A DNA stretch of 64,000 nt from Streptomyces luteolus. Its GTDB lineage: Bacteria; Actinomycetota; Actinomycetes; Streptomycetales; Streptomycetaceae. Numbering within the stretch: position 1 is the first letter of the stretch; each line of letters begins with the position of its first letter. The stretch lies in assembly GCF_029968015.1 (NCBI RefSeq), contig NZ_JASCIS010000021.1, positions 62,001 to 126,000 on the forward strand, read 5' to 3'. Position numbers and translations under genes: made by a program. Below, in pieces: positions 1-9,097 of this stretch. The notes under the pieces are model-generated. The model did no database searches. It was not told the origin of the DNA and saw nothing but the letters and a program-made list of their open reading frames with translations.

Positions 1-1178
1 GTCGCCCGCTCCACCGCCTTCAGCTGCAGCATCAACCCCAACTCCGCCTCCCCGAGCGGAGCACACGGCACCGGGCGGGCCCCCCGGGAGTCCACTTCGC
101 ACACCGTCTCCACGATCGCGTCCGCGGGAAGCGCCGGTACCGTCGACCCGTTCCTGACGTTCAGAATCAGCCGCGTACCCCCGCCGGAGGCGATCGCGCG
201 CATCAGGGCGAGCGCGACCCGGTCGTAGCCGCCGCCGTCCAGGTCGCAGGAGTCCCGCTGCCAGCCGCCGGTCGCGGCGCGGCTGTCCGCCATGTACGTC
301 TCCTCGCGCTCCAGGCGCGTGCTCTCCCACAACGCGTGCGCGCGGTCCGGGTGTTCGGCCGCGCGGGCGAAGAACTCGCCCTGCTGGTGGTCGAGGAACT
401 CGCCGCGGGTCTCGTCGGCGGCGCGCACCGCGGCGAGGGTCTCGCGGCGGAAGTAGTAGTAGTGCAGGTACTCGTTGGGCAGGGAGCCGAGCGCGCGCAG
501 CCACTCCGCGCCGAACAGCTTGCCCTCCTCGAAGGAGCCGAGGGCCGTGGAGTCCGCGAGCAGGCCGGGCAGCAGGTCGCGGCCGTCCGGCGCCGTCAAC
601 GACCGCAGCCAGCCGAGGTGGTTGAGGCCCACGTAGTCGTACGAGACCGAGTCCGGGTCGGCGCCCGCCGCGCGCGCCGCCCGCCGCACCAGGCCGACCG
701 GGGAGTCGCAGATGCCGATGACGCGGTCGCCCAGGACCGAGGCCATCGCCTCCGTGACGGTGCCCGCCGGGTTGGTGAAGTTGATGACCCACGCGTCAGG
801 CGCCACCGCCGCCACCCGCTCCGCGATGTGCAGGGCGACGGGCACCGTGCGCAGCCCGTACAGGACACCGCCCGCGCCCACCGTCTCCTGCCCGAGCACG
901 CCCTCCGCGAGCGGCAGCCGCTCGTCCTGGACGCGGCCCGCGGTGCCGCCGACCCGGATCGCGGAGAACACGAAGTCCGCGCCGCGCAGCGCGTCGTCGA
1001 GCCCCTCGGCCACCCTGACCCGCGGGCCCGGCGGCAGCCCGTCGAGGACCGAGCGGATCACGCCGAGCCGCAGCGGATCCGTGTCGTACAGGGTGAGTTC
1101 CGTGATCTCGCTGCCCACCAGGGCGCCGTACACGAGAGGGACCCGGAATCCGCCGCCACCGAGAATCGTCAGCCTCAT
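1..1178 (-). CDS. GH4 family 6-phospho-beta-glucosidase-like glycosidase, 3' end cut by window edge
   Basis: An open frame runs from the ATG at 1178 to the window edge with no stop (392 codons seen). The N-terminus MRLTILGGGGFRVP is the glycine-rich NAD-binding start of glycoside hydrolase family 4. Further family signatures are INFTNPAGTVTEA, a CDSP motif at the metal-binding cysteine position, and a YVGLNHLGW histidine motif. GH4 enzymes cleave (often 6-phosphorylated) glycosides by an NAD- and Mn-dependent oxidation/elimination mechanism in the cytoplasm. Family members are roughly 420-450 residues, so only a short C-terminal part should be missing. The gene is divergent from a PfkB sugar kinase, which suggests a shared role in sugar catabolism. 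The exact substrate cannot be read from the sequence. Confidence 0.88.
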   Translation of the reverse strand, partial: MRLTILGGGGFRVPLVYGALVGSEITELTLYDTDPLRLGVIRSVLDGLPPGPRVRVAEGLDDALRGADFVFSAIRVGGTAGRVQDERLPLAEGVLGQETVGAGGVLYGLRTVPVALHIAERVAAVAPDAWVINFTNPAGTVTEAMASVLGDRVIGICDSPVGLVRRAARAAGADPDSVSYDYVGLNHLGWLRSLTAPDGRDLLPGLLADSTALGSFEEGKLFGAEWLRALGSLPNEYLHYYYFRRETLAAVRAADETRGEFLDHQQGEFFARAAEHPDRAHALWESTRLEREETYMADSRAATGGWQRDSCDLDGGGYDRVALALMRAIASGGGTRLILNVRNGSTVPALPADAIVETVCEVDSRGARPVPCAPLGEAELGLMLQLKAVERA

Positions 1179-1194
1179 GCCGCGGAAGCTACCC

Positions 1195-1366
1195 CATGCG
1201 GCTTGAGCCACCCATGCGGCTTGAGCCACCCCATGCCGCTCGGGCCACCCCATGCCGCTCGGGCCACCCCGTGCCGCTCGGGGCGGGCCGCCCGCGCCGC
1301 TGAGCCGCCCCAACACGTCCTGGCGACCCGGCGTCCCGGCGACCTGGCGACCTGGCGACCTGGCGA
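1195..1366. repeat. Short tandem repeats between GH4 and PfkB genes
   Basis: Two micro-arrays lie in the divergent intergenic region. From 1195 to about 1280 a roughly 18-19 bp unit beginning CCACCCCATGC occurs five times, drifting from GGCTTGAG to CGCTCGGG endings. From 1321 to 1366 a 9-bp unit GACCTGGCG occurs three times, preceded by degenerate copies. The arrays lie where the two divergent promoters must be, so their copy number could affect promoter spacing. No coding content is apparent. Confidence 0.75.
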
Positions 1367-1458
1367 AGTCTCCGCCCTTCCACCGGCATTCCGGCCGTGC
1401 CGGACGGCGTTGATGCACACTGGCCTGACCTGCACGCATCATGTACGGGGAGCGCACG

Positions 1459-2595
1459 GTGAGTTTCGACCAACAGACTGCGAACGGCGGCTGCCCGCCC
1501 GGCATCCGGCTCGACCACACGACCTGCCTCGATCCGCTGGCGGCGGTGCGCGCACCCGACGACCCGGCGTGCGACGTGTTCCTCACCGGCACCGTCTTCC
1601 TGGACATCATCTTCACCGGCCTCGACTCGGCACCCGTGCGCGGCACCGAGTCCTGGGCCCGGGGCATGGGATCGAGCCCCGGCGGCGTAGCCAACATGGC
1701 CACCGCCCTGTCCCGCCTCGGCCTGCGCACCTCGCTCGCCGCGGCCTTCGGCGACGACCACTACGGCGAGTACTGCTGGGACGCCCTGGAGAAGGGCGAG
1801 GGCATCGACCTGGAGCCGTCGCGCACCGTGCAAGGCTGGCACTCGCCGGTCACCGTGTCCCTCGCGTACGAGGGCGAGCGGACGATGATCTCGCACGGGC
1901 ACGAGGCCCCGCCGCCGCAGGAGCCCGCCCCGGAGACGCCACCACGCGCGCGTGCCGCCGTCGCCTCCCTGGCGCCCGGCGCGAGCGAGGAGTGGGTCGC
2001 GAAGGCCGCCGAGCGCGGCACCCGGGTCTTCGCCGACGTCGGCTGGGACGACAGCGGCCGCTGGGACCTGGCGGCCCTGCCCGACCTGCGGCACTGCGAG
2101 GCGTTCCTGCCGAACGCCGAGGAGGCCATGCGCTACACCGGCACGTCCTGCCCGCGCGCCGCCGCCCGCGCGCTCACCGCACACGTGCCGCTCGCCGTCG
2201 TCACCCTCGGTGCCGAGGGCGCGTACGCGGTGGACGGGCGCACCGGCGAGACCGCCGAGGTGCCCGCGATCGAGGTGGAGGCCCTCGACCCGACGGGCGC
2301 GGGCGACGTGTTCGTGGCGGGCTTCGTCACCGGCACCCTGGCGGGCTGGCCGCTCGCCGACCGGCTCGCCTTCGCCGGCCTGACGGCGGCCCTGTCGGTG
2401 CAGGAGTTCGGCGGTTCCCTGTCGGCGCCCGGCTGGGTCGAGGTGGCCGCGTGGTGGCGGCATGTGCAGTCGTACGACGACCAGGAGCCGGCGGCGCTGC
2501 GGCGGTACGCGTTCCTCGACGCGATGCTGCCCGACGTGGTCCGGCCGTGGCCGCTGCGGCGTGCGGTGCCGACGATCGGGTTCGGGGCGCGCTAG
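1459..2595 (+). CDS. PfkB/ribokinase-family carbohydrate kinase
   Basis: This is a cytosolic sugar kinase of the ribokinase (PfkB) fold, which transfers phosphate from ATP to a sugar hydroxyl. Visible signatures are the N-terminal substrate-binding region with SSPGGVANMATALSRLGL and the C-terminal PfkB signature DPTGAGDVF, whose Asp is the catalytic base. I chose the GTG at 1459 because GGAG at 1449-1452 lies six bases upstream. An in-frame ATG at 1441 has no ribosome binding site and would add six residues. The divergent neighbour is a GH4 glycosidase. Substrate specificity is unknown. The C-terminal ~50 residues after the kinase core (VEVAAWWRHVQSYDDQEPAA) are longer than in minimal ribokinases. 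Confidence 0.87.
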   Translation: MSFDQQTANGGCPPGIRLDHTTCLDPLAAVRAPDDPACDVFLTGTVFLDIIFTGLDSAPVRGTESWARGMGSSPGGVANMATALSRLGLRTSLAAAFGDDHYGEYCWDALEKGEGIDLEPSRTVQGWHSPVTVSLAYEGERTMISHGHEAPPPQEPAPETPPRARAAVASLAPGASEEWVAKAAERGTRVFADVGWDDSGRWDLAALPDLRHCEAFLPNAEEAMRYTGTSCPRAAARALTAHVPLAVVTLGAEGAYAVDGRTGETAEVPAIEVEALDPTGAGDVFVAGFVTGTLAGWPLADRLAFAGLTAALSVQEFGGSLSAPGWVEVAAWWRHVQSYDDQEPAALRRYAFLDAMLPDVVRPWPLRRAVPTIGFGAR

Positions 2596-2628
2596 CGGGC
2601 TTTCGCGGGCGCGCTAGCGGGCTTTCGC
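2586..2628. repeat. 22-bp tandem duplication spanning the PfkB stop codon
   Basis: A 21-base string starting GGCGCGCTAGCGGG occurs at 2586-2606 and again at 2608-2628. The TAG stop of the kinase gene lies inside the first copy, and a second TAG lies in the duplicate. Confidence 0.85.
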
Positions 2629-2752
2629 CGGGGCGAGCGGTCGAAAAACTTATCGGTGTTGTCGGTGCCCCGACGTACTCTGGTAGCAGCAGAAGCAGCC
2701 GCGCGGCGTCAGCCCCGCATCGAGGAGGACGAGCAGGCCACAGAGCCGGCCC

Positions 2753-3811
<1,059 letters not shown>

Positions 3812-3826
3812 CGAGAAACCAAGCAC

Positions 3827-4330
3827 ATGTCGATCGACGTCAACAACGAGTCCGGCACCGAGGTCGAGGAGCAGGCGATCCTCGACATCGCCCGCTACGC
3901 GCTCGCGCGGATGAGGATCCACCCGCTCTCCGAGCTCTCGGTGATCGTCGTGGACACCGAGGCGATGGAGCAGCTCCACATCCAGTGGATGGACCTCCCG
4001 GGCCCGACGGACGTCATGTCCTTCCCGATGGACGAACTGCGCCCGCCGGGCCGGGACGACGACCTGGCGGAGCCCCCGCAGGGACTCCTCGGTGACATCG
4101 TGCTCTGCCCCGAGGTCGCCAAGAAGCAGGGCGAGGAGGCCGAGACGGGGCACTCCATGGACGAGGAACTCCAGCTCCTCACCGTCCACGGAGTGCTCCA
4201 CCTCCTCGGGTACGACCACGAGGAGCCGGACGAGAAGGCCGAGATGTTCGGCCTGCAGTCCGCGATCGTCGACGGCTGGCGCGCGGAGAAGGGCCTCACC
4301 GGTCCCTCCCCGGCGCCCACCGTCTCGTGA
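3827..4330 (+). CDS. ybeY: Endoribonuclease YbeY, rRNA maturation factor
   Basis: This is a 167-residue UPF0054/YbeY metallo-endoribonuclease involved in 16S rRNA 3'-end maturation and ribosome quality control. The diagnostic zinc site H-x3-H-x5-H is present as HGVLHLLGYDH (His121, His125, His131), and the upstream conserved segment PTDVMSFPMDE is intact. The gene starts 15 nt after phoH and ends with a 4-nt overlap (GTGA) into the next gene, so the three are almost certainly co-transcribed. The acidic segment DDDLAEPPQ between strand elements is typical of actinobacterial members. Confidence 0.96.
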   Translation: MSIDVNNESGTEVEEQAILDIARYALARMRIHPLSELSVIVVDTEAMEQLHIQWMDLPGPTDVMSFPMDELRPPGRDDDLAEPPQGLLGDIVLCPEVAKKQGEEAETGHSMDEELQLLTVHGVLHLLGYDHEEPDEKAEMFGLQSAIVDGWRAEKGLTGPSPAPTVS

Positions 4331-5619
4331 GCGCCGCACTGGTTCTCGGCGCCGTCCTGCTGGTCGTCGTCGCGTGGCTCGCCTCCTGCGCGGAGGCGGG
4401 CCTCGCGCGTGTGTCCAGCTTCCGCGCCGAGGAGGCCGTGCGCTCCGGGCGCCGCGGCAGCGCGAAGCTCGCCCAGGTCGCGGCGGACCCGACGCGGTAT
4501 CTGAACGTCGCGCTGCTCGTCCGCGTCGGCTGCGAGATGGCCGCCGCGGCCCTCGTCACGTACGCGTGCCTCCAGGAGTTCCCCGAGACGTGGGAGGCGC
4601 TGGCCGTCGCGATCGGCGTGATGGTCCTCGTGTCGTACGTCGCGGTGGGTGTCTCGCCGCGCACGATCGGCCGCCAGCACCCGCTGAACACGGCGACGGC
4701 CGCGGCGTACGTCCTGCTCCCGCTCGCCCGGATCATGGGCCCGATCCCGCCGCTCCTGATCCTCCTGGGCAACGCGCTCACGCCCGGCAAGGGCTTCAGG
4801 CGCGGCCCGTTCGCCTCCGAGGCGGAGCTGCGCGCGATGGTCGACCTGGCGGAGAAGGAGTCCCTGATCGAGGACGAGGAGCGCCGCATGGTGCACTCCG
4901 TCTTCGAGCTCGGCGACACCCTCGTACGCGAAGTCATGGTCCCGCGCACCGACCTGATCGTGATCGAGCGGTACAAGACGATCCGTCAGGCCCTCACGCT
5001 CGCCCTGCGCTCCGGCTTCTCGCGCATCCCGGTCACCGGGGAGAGCGAGGACGACGTCGTCGGGATCGTGTACCTCAAGGACCTGGCGCGCAAGACGCAC
5101 ATCAGCCGGGACGCCGAGTCGGAGCTGGTGTCGACGGCGATGCGGCCCGCGTCGTTCGTGCCGGACACCAAGAACGCCGGTGACCTGCTGCGCGAGATGC
5201 AGCAGGAGCGCAACCACGTCGCGGTCGTCATCGACGAGTACGGCGGCACGGCCGGCATCGTCACGATCGAGGACATCCTGGAGGAGATCGTCGGCGAGAT
5301 CACCGACGAATACGACCGGGAGCTGCCGCCCGTGGAGCCCCTCGGCGACGACACGTACCGGGTCACGGCCCGGCTCGACATCGGCGACCTGGGCGAGCTG
5401 TACGGCATCGAGGAGTTCGACGACGAGGACGTGGAGACCGTAGGCGGACTGCTCGCCAAGGCCCTCGGCCGGGTGCCGATCGCGGGCGCGACGACGGTCG
5501 TGGAGCTGCCGGACGGGCGCGGGCTGCGGCTCACGGCGGAGGCGGCGGCGGGCCGACGGAACCGGATCGCGACGGTCCTGGTCGAGCCGTCGGCTCTCAA
5601 AGACAGCCCCTCCGGCTGA
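4327..5619 (+). CDS. CNNM/CorC (HlyC) family membrane protein with CBS pair
   Basis: This is a 430-residue integral membrane protein. The DUF21/CNNM transmembrane domain has about four hydrophobic segments within residues 1-150. It is followed by a CBS pair (about 200-320, with MVPRTDLIVI and the GGTAGIVTIEDILEEIVGEI hallmark) and a C-terminal CorC_HlyC transporter-associated domain (about 335-420). Such proteins are implicated in Mg/Co efflux and were historically called hemolysins. No haemolytic activity should be inferred. The GTG start at 4327 overlaps the ybeY stop by 4 nt. The last residues (DSPSG) and the TGA come from a copy of the dispersed intergenic repeat. Confidence 0.93.
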   Translation: MSAALVLGAVLLVVVAWLASCAEAGLARVSSFRAEEAVRSGRRGSAKLAQVAADPTRYLNVALLVRVGCEMAAAALVTYACLQEFPETWEALAVAIGVMVLVSYVAVGVSPRTIGRQHPLNTATAAAYVLLPLARIMGPIPPLLILLGNALTPGKGFRRGPFASEAELRAMVDLAEKESLIEDEERRMVHSVFELGDTLVREVMVPRTDLIVIERYKTIRQALTLALRSGFSRIPVTGESEDDVVGIVYLKDLARKTHISRDAESELVSTAMRPASFVPDTKNAGDLLREMQQERNHVAVVIDEYGGTAGIVTIEDILEEIVGEITDEYDRELPPVEPLGDDTYRVTARLDIGDLGELYGIEEFDDEDVETVGGLLAKALGRVPIAGATTVVELPDGRGLRLTAEAAAGRRNRIATVLVEPSALKDSPSG

Positions 5620-5646
5620 GGAGCGGGGTCCGGGGCGGAGCCCCGT
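5605..5646. repeat. Dispersed intergenic repeat containing a hairpin and the upstream stop codon
   Basis: AGCCCCTCCGGC followed by TGAGGAGCGGGGTCC, then GGGGCGGAGCCCC, is a copy of the element also seen at 18465-18516 and 46771-46831 (opposite orientation). Relative to those copies, a few bases (GTTT) are missing before TGAGGAG, which puts TGA in frame with the CBS gene. The GGGGC-GGA-GCCCC arm can form a hairpin and may act as its terminator. Confidence 0.75.
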
Positions 5647-5701
5647 GGCTTGGGCCTGGCCCTGTCGTCTTGGTGAGCCACCGGCTTCGTATGCTCACTG
5701 C

Positions 5702-6052
5702 ATGAGCGAAAACGCCCTCGGTCCCGAGGACCGCAAGATCGTCACCCTCGCCCGCTCCGCCCGGGCCCGCAACGGCGTGCCGGAGGGCGCGGCCGTACGG
5801 GACGAGACGGGCCGTACGTACGTCGCCGGCAGCGTCGACCTCGACTCGCTGAAGCTGAGCGCGCTGCGCACCGCCGTCGCCATGGCCGTGGCCAGCGGGG
5901 CCAAGTCCCTGGAGGCGGCGGCCGTCGTCAGCGAGGCCGGGGAGGTCTCCGACGAGGACCGCGCGGCCGTACGCGACCTGGGCGGCGCTCAGACGCCGGT
6001 GCTTCTGGCCGGGCTCGACGGTGAGGTCGTCGCGACGGTCAGCGCGGGCTGA
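5702..6052 (+). CDS. Cytidine-deaminase-fold protein lacking catalytic zinc ligands
   Basis: This is a 116-residue protein of the kind usually annotated as cytidine deaminase at this position beside era in Streptomyces. Length, the N-terminal DRKIVTLARSARARN helix and the strand pattern GAAVRDETGRTYVAGSVD fit the CDA fold. The protein contains no cysteine and no histidine at all, so the H/C-A-E and P-C-x-x-C zinc motif required for deamination is missing. It is therefore unlikely to deaminate cytidine and may be a binding or structural pseudoenzyme. The start is the ATG at 5702, with TATGCT six nt upstream resembling a -10 box, so a leaderless mRNA is possible. A hairpin terminator follows at 6070. 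Confidence 0.8.
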   Translation: MSENALGPEDRKIVTLARSARARNGVPEGAAVRDETGRTYVAGSVDLDSLKLSALRTAVAMAVASGAKSLEAAAVVSEAGEVSDEDRAAVRDLGGAQTPVLLAGLDGEVVATVSAG

Positions 6053-6069
6053 AAAGCTGCCGATGCGGG

Positions 6070-6092
6070 GGGCGGCCGGTTTCCGGCCGCCC
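6070..6092 (+). terminator. Stem-loop terminator after the CDA-like gene
   Basis: GGGCGGCCGG-TTT-CCGGCCGCCC forms a perfect 10-bp stem with a three-base loop, 18 nt after the stop codon. No T-run follows, as is common in Streptomyces. Confidence 0.8.
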
Positions 6093-6126
6093 TCCGCCGT
6101 GTTCTCGCCAAAGCTGAGCAGTCTTC

Positions 6127-6155
6127 CCAAGTCGCTTAAGAATCAAGGGACTTGG
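6127..6155. promoter_or_regulatory. Inverted repeat upstream of the small secreted protein gene
   Basis: CCAAGTC (6127-6133) and GACTTGG (6149-6155) are perfect 7-bp inverted arms around an unusually AT-rich core (GCTTAAGAATCAAGG). Location and composition suggest a promoter or operator for the gene at 6259. No particular regulator can be named. Confidence 0.4.
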
Positions 6156-6258
6156 CCTTGTGATCCCAGGCCGCCCGCGCCTCAATGTCCTATGCGCGCG
6201 CACCGCACCTGACCAGCTCACCCCCACGAGCACTCCCCCACGAACGGGAAGGTGAACG

Positions 6259-6744
6259 ATGAAGCGCACCCGTACGAGCAGGAGCAGAGCCCTGGGCGTC
6301 GCACTCGCCACGGGCTCCCTCGCCCTCGCCGGTTTCGTCCTGGCACCCGGCGCCGCCGCCGTCGCACCGGGCGAGGCCACCACCAAGGCCGACTGCGGCA
6401 TCTACGGCAGCGGCGGGGTCACCCTGACCGCGACCCAGAGCGGCACGAGCGCCACCATCACCGTCACCTCGTCGGAGATCACCACGCCGGTGGCCGTCGA
6501 GGCGAACACCGTCGAGTCGACTCTCACCATGACGAAGGCCGACGGCTCCACCGCCACCTTCACCGGCAAGAGCAACCCGGCGATGGAGGCCGGCGGCGGT
6601 GTGAACTCGGGACCGCTGGCCGGGACCGTCGCCTCCGGTGACTCCCTCGACCACCCGGGCTCCCTCAAGCTGGTGGTCTCGGGCATCACCGTGACCTGCG
6701 ACTCCACCGAAGGACTCGCGCCCGGACCGTTCGTCTTCGACTGA
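6259..6744 (+). CDS. Small secreted protein of unknown function
   Basis: This 161-residue protein has a clear Sec-type signal peptide: basic MKRTRTSRSR, then a hydrophobic stretch ALGVALATGSLALAGFVLAP, with cleavage likely near the AAA before VAPGE. The mature part is rich in Thr, Ser, Gly and Val with alternating beta-strand character (TATITVTSSEITTPVAVEA) and has two cysteines (DCGIYG and TCDST) that may form a disulfide. A GGGAAGGTG ribosome binding site precedes the ATG. It lies between the CDA-like gene and era, genes that are usually close neighbours, so it looks like a lineage-specific insertion. I do not recognise the family. Confidence 0.85.
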   Translation: MKRTRTSRSRALGVALATGSLALAGFVLAPGAAAVAPGEATTKADCGIYGSGGVTLTATQSGTSATITVTSSEITTPVAVEANTVESTLTMTKADGSTATFTGKSNPAMEAGGGVNSGPLAGTVASGDSLDHPGSLKLVVSGITVTCDSTEGLAPGPFVFD

Positions 6745-6838
6745 CCGGCAGCGGACAGAACCCTCCAGTCGACCGGGCCGCGGGCGAAGCCGCCGGGCCC
6801 GGTCGGCGCCCGTTCCCGCATCGGGGACAATGGTCGCC

Positions 6839-7792
6839 ATGAGCGCACCTTCCCCGGCCGAGTCCGAGCCCCAGGCCACCGACCACCGCGCGGGCTTCGC
6901 CTGCTTCGTCGGACGGCCGAACGCGGGCAAGTCGACCCTGACCAACGCCCTCGTCGGCACGAAGGTCGCCATCACCTCCAACCGCCCGCAGACCACCCGG
7001 CACACGGTCCGCGGCATCGTGCACCGCCCGAACGCCCAGCTCGTCCTCGTCGACACCCCGGGTCTGCACAAGCCGCGCACCCTCCTCGGCGAGCGGCTCA
7101 ACGACGTCGTCCGCACGACCTGGGCCGAGGTCGACGTGATCGGCTTCTGCCTGCCGGCCAACGAGAAGCTGGGCCCCGGGGACCGGTTCATCGCCAAGGA
7201 GCTCGCCGGGATCAAGAAGACTCCGAAGATCGCGATCGTCACGAAGACCGACCTGGTCGACAGCAAGCAGCTCGCCGAGCAGCTCATCGCGATCGACCAG
7301 CTCGGCAAGGAGCTCGGCTTCGAGTGGCAGGAGATCGTGCCGGTCTCCGCCGTCGGCGAGAACCAGGTCGACCTGCTCGCCGAGCTGATCACGCCGCTCC
7401 TTCCGAAGAGCCCGCCGCTCTACCCGGAGGGCGACCTCACGGACGAGCCGGAGCAGGTCATGGTCGCCGAGCTGATCCGCGAGGCCGCGCTCGAAGGCGT
7501 ACGGGACGAACTGCCGCACTCCATCGCCGTGGTCGTCGAGGAGATGCTGCCCCGCGAGGACCGCCCGGCGGACAAGCCGCTGCTCGACATCCACGCGTTC
7601 GTCTACATCGAGCGGCCCAGCCAGAAGGGGATCATCATCGGCCCCAAGGGCAAGCGGCTGAAGGAGGTCGGCATGAAGTCCCGCAAGCACATCGAGGCGC
7701 TGCTCGGCACGCCGGTCTTCCTGGACCTGCATGTGAAGGTGGCGAAGGACTGGCAGCGGGACCCCAAGCAGCTCCGGAAGCTCGGGTTCTGA
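6839..7792 (+). CDS. era: GTPase Era
   Basis: This is the 317-residue essential GTPase that binds the 3' end of 16S rRNA and acts in 30S assembly. G1 GRPNAGKST is at residues 25-33, G2 is the SNRPQTTRH region, G3 is DTPG, G4 is TKTD, and the C-terminal KH domain is marked by GIIIGPKGKRLK. The ATG at 6839 (MSAPSP) is preferred over the ATG nine bases upstream because it matches the usual N-terminus. The bases GACAATGGTCGCC just before it resemble a -10 region, so the transcript may be leaderless or nearly so. Same-strand context with ybeY fits ribosome biogenesis. Confidence 0.96.
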   Translation: MSAPSPAESEPQATDHRAGFACFVGRPNAGKSTLTNALVGTKVAITSNRPQTTRHTVRGIVHRPNAQLVLVDTPGLHKPRTLLGERLNDVVRTTWAEVDVIGFCLPANEKLGPGDRFIAKELAGIKKTPKIAIVTKTDLVDSKQLAEQLIAIDQLGKELGFEWQEIVPVSAVGENQVDLLAELITPLLPKSPPLYPEGDLTDEPEQVMVAELIREAALEGVRDELPHSIAVVVEEMLPREDRPADKPLLDIHAFVYIERPSQKGIIIGPKGKRLKEVGMKSRKHIEALLGTPVFLDLHVKVAKDWQRDPKQLRKLGF

Positions 7793-7837
7793 GGTCGACC
7801 GTTCCTGGGCCGGGACCGGGGCCAGGTCGATCGCCCT

Positions 7838-7870
7838 CCGGGCTCGTCCTCAACCGCCGGACGGGCTCTA
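7838..7870. repeat. Copy of the CGCCGGACGGGCT intergenic repeat
   Basis: CCCTCCGGGCTCGTCCTCAA followed by CCGCCGGACGGGCT resembles the unit of the tandem array at 40870-41084. It lies in the convergent gap between era and the MFS gene and abuts the MFS stop codon (7868-7870). Confidence 0.7.
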
Positions 7871-9097
7871 TTTGACGCCCCTGATCCGCCCCACCAACAC
7901 CGCCCCCACAACCCCCACCCCCGCCGCCACCAGATACAGCACCCGGTAACCGCCGAGGGCCACCACCGTCGCCGCCAGTGCCGGGGCCGCGACCTGGGGC
8001 AGGGAGTTGGCGATGTTGATCACGCCGAGGTCCTTGCCGCGGTCGGCGGCGCGCGGCAGGACGTCCGTCATCAGCGCGAAGTCGACCGACGTGAAGACGC
8101 CGAACGCCAGGCCCAGGACGATCGCCGCGACGATCGCGCCCGGCCACGTCTGCCAGAGCGCGAGCAGCGCCGTCGCCACCGCCATCAGCAGCCCCGACCA
8201 GACGACGAACGGCTTGCGGCGGCCGATCCGGTCCGACCAGGCGCCGCCGACCACCACCGTGGCGAGCATCGTGGCGCCGTTGACCGCCGTGAGGACAAGG
8301 ACGCCCTGCTCCGGGTCCGGGTGGCGCAGCCCGTCGCGCAGGTAGTAGAGGAGATAGAGCAGGACGAGCGTGTTGCCCAGGTTGATCAGGAACCGGGTGA
8401 GCCAGGCCCAGGCCAGGTCGGGGTGGCGGCGCGGACTGATCCAGAAGCCGCGCAGGAACGGCCGCCAGGCGAACGCGGGCCTGTCCTCCACCGAGAGTGC
8501 GGGCTCGCGGTGCAGCAGCACGTACGGCAGGACCCCGAGCGCCGTGAACAGCGCGCAGGCCGCGTAGCCCGTGCCGATGCCGCCGACGGCGGTGGCGAGG
8601 GCCGTGCCGAGGACCACGCCGAGGAGCTGCGTGGCGCCCAACCAGCCGCCCACGGAGCCGCGTTGGAGCCGGGGCACCCGGTCGGGGACGGCGGCGGTGA
8701 CCGCGGCGAACGCGGCGTTCAGGGTGAGCTGGACCAGGCACCAGCCGAGCGTCAGCGCCACCACCGAGTCCGCCGCGGCGGTGAGCAGCAGGGCCGCCGC
8801 GCCGCCCGCCGCACCCGCGACGATCCACGGCGCGCGCCGCCCGAAGCGTCCCGTCGTACGGTCCGAGGCCGCGCCGAAGAGCGGGTTCGCGGCGAGCGAG
8901 ACGACCGCGCCGATGCCCGTGACCCAGGCGAGGACCGCCTCCTTGGACGTGCCGGCCGGGGCGAGCTCGGCGGCCTGGAGGGCGAGCAGGATCTGCAACG
9001 GCCCGTACCAGCCCACCCAGATCGCGCCGTTGGCGAGGCAGAGCGTCGAGGTCCAGGCGGGGCGGACCCGCGTGACGGGTTCGGCCAGGGCCGTCAT
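7868..9097 (-). CDS. MFS transporter, probably sugar-related
   Basis: This is a 409-residue major facilitator superfamily protein with about twelve hydrophobic segments. The loop-2 motif is partly visible as GAASDRTTGRFGRRAPWI and repeated in the second half as GGAWSDRIGRRKP, marking the duplicated MFS halves. The ATG at 9097 overlaps the stop of the GH1 beta-glucosidase gene by 4 nt, so translation is coupled and the transporter is likely to import the beta-glucoside that GH1 cleaves, or to move a related sugar. The direction of transport cannot be decided from sequence. The stop codon touches an intergenic repeat. Confidence 0.9.
   Translation of the reverse strand: MTALAEPVTRVRPAWTSTLCLANGAIWVGWYGPLQILLALQAAELAPAGTSKEAVLAWVTGIGAVVSLAANPLFGAASDRTTGRFGRRAPWIVAGAAGGAAALLLTAAADSVVALTLGWCLVQLTLNAAFAAVTAAVPDRVPRLQRGSVGGWLGATQLLGVVLGTALATAVGGIGTGYAACALFTALGVLPYVLLHREPALSVEDRPAFAWRPFLRGFWISPRRHPDLAWAWLTRFLINLGNTLVLLYLLYYLRDGLRHPDPEQGVLVLTAVNGATMLATVVVGGAWSDRIGRRKPFVVWSGLLMAVATALLALWQTWPGAIVAAIVLGLAFGVFTSVDFALMTDVLPRAADRGKDLGVINIANSLPQVAAPALAATVVALGGYRVLYLVAAGVGVVGAVLVGRIRGVK

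Noticed and set aside
4327..5619. Haemolysin
   Set aside because: The family name is historical. The CNNM/CBS/CorC architecture points to an ion-transport role, and nothing suggests haemolysis.
5702..6052. Functional cytidine deaminase
   Set aside because: No Cys or His in the whole protein; the zinc-binding motif is missing.
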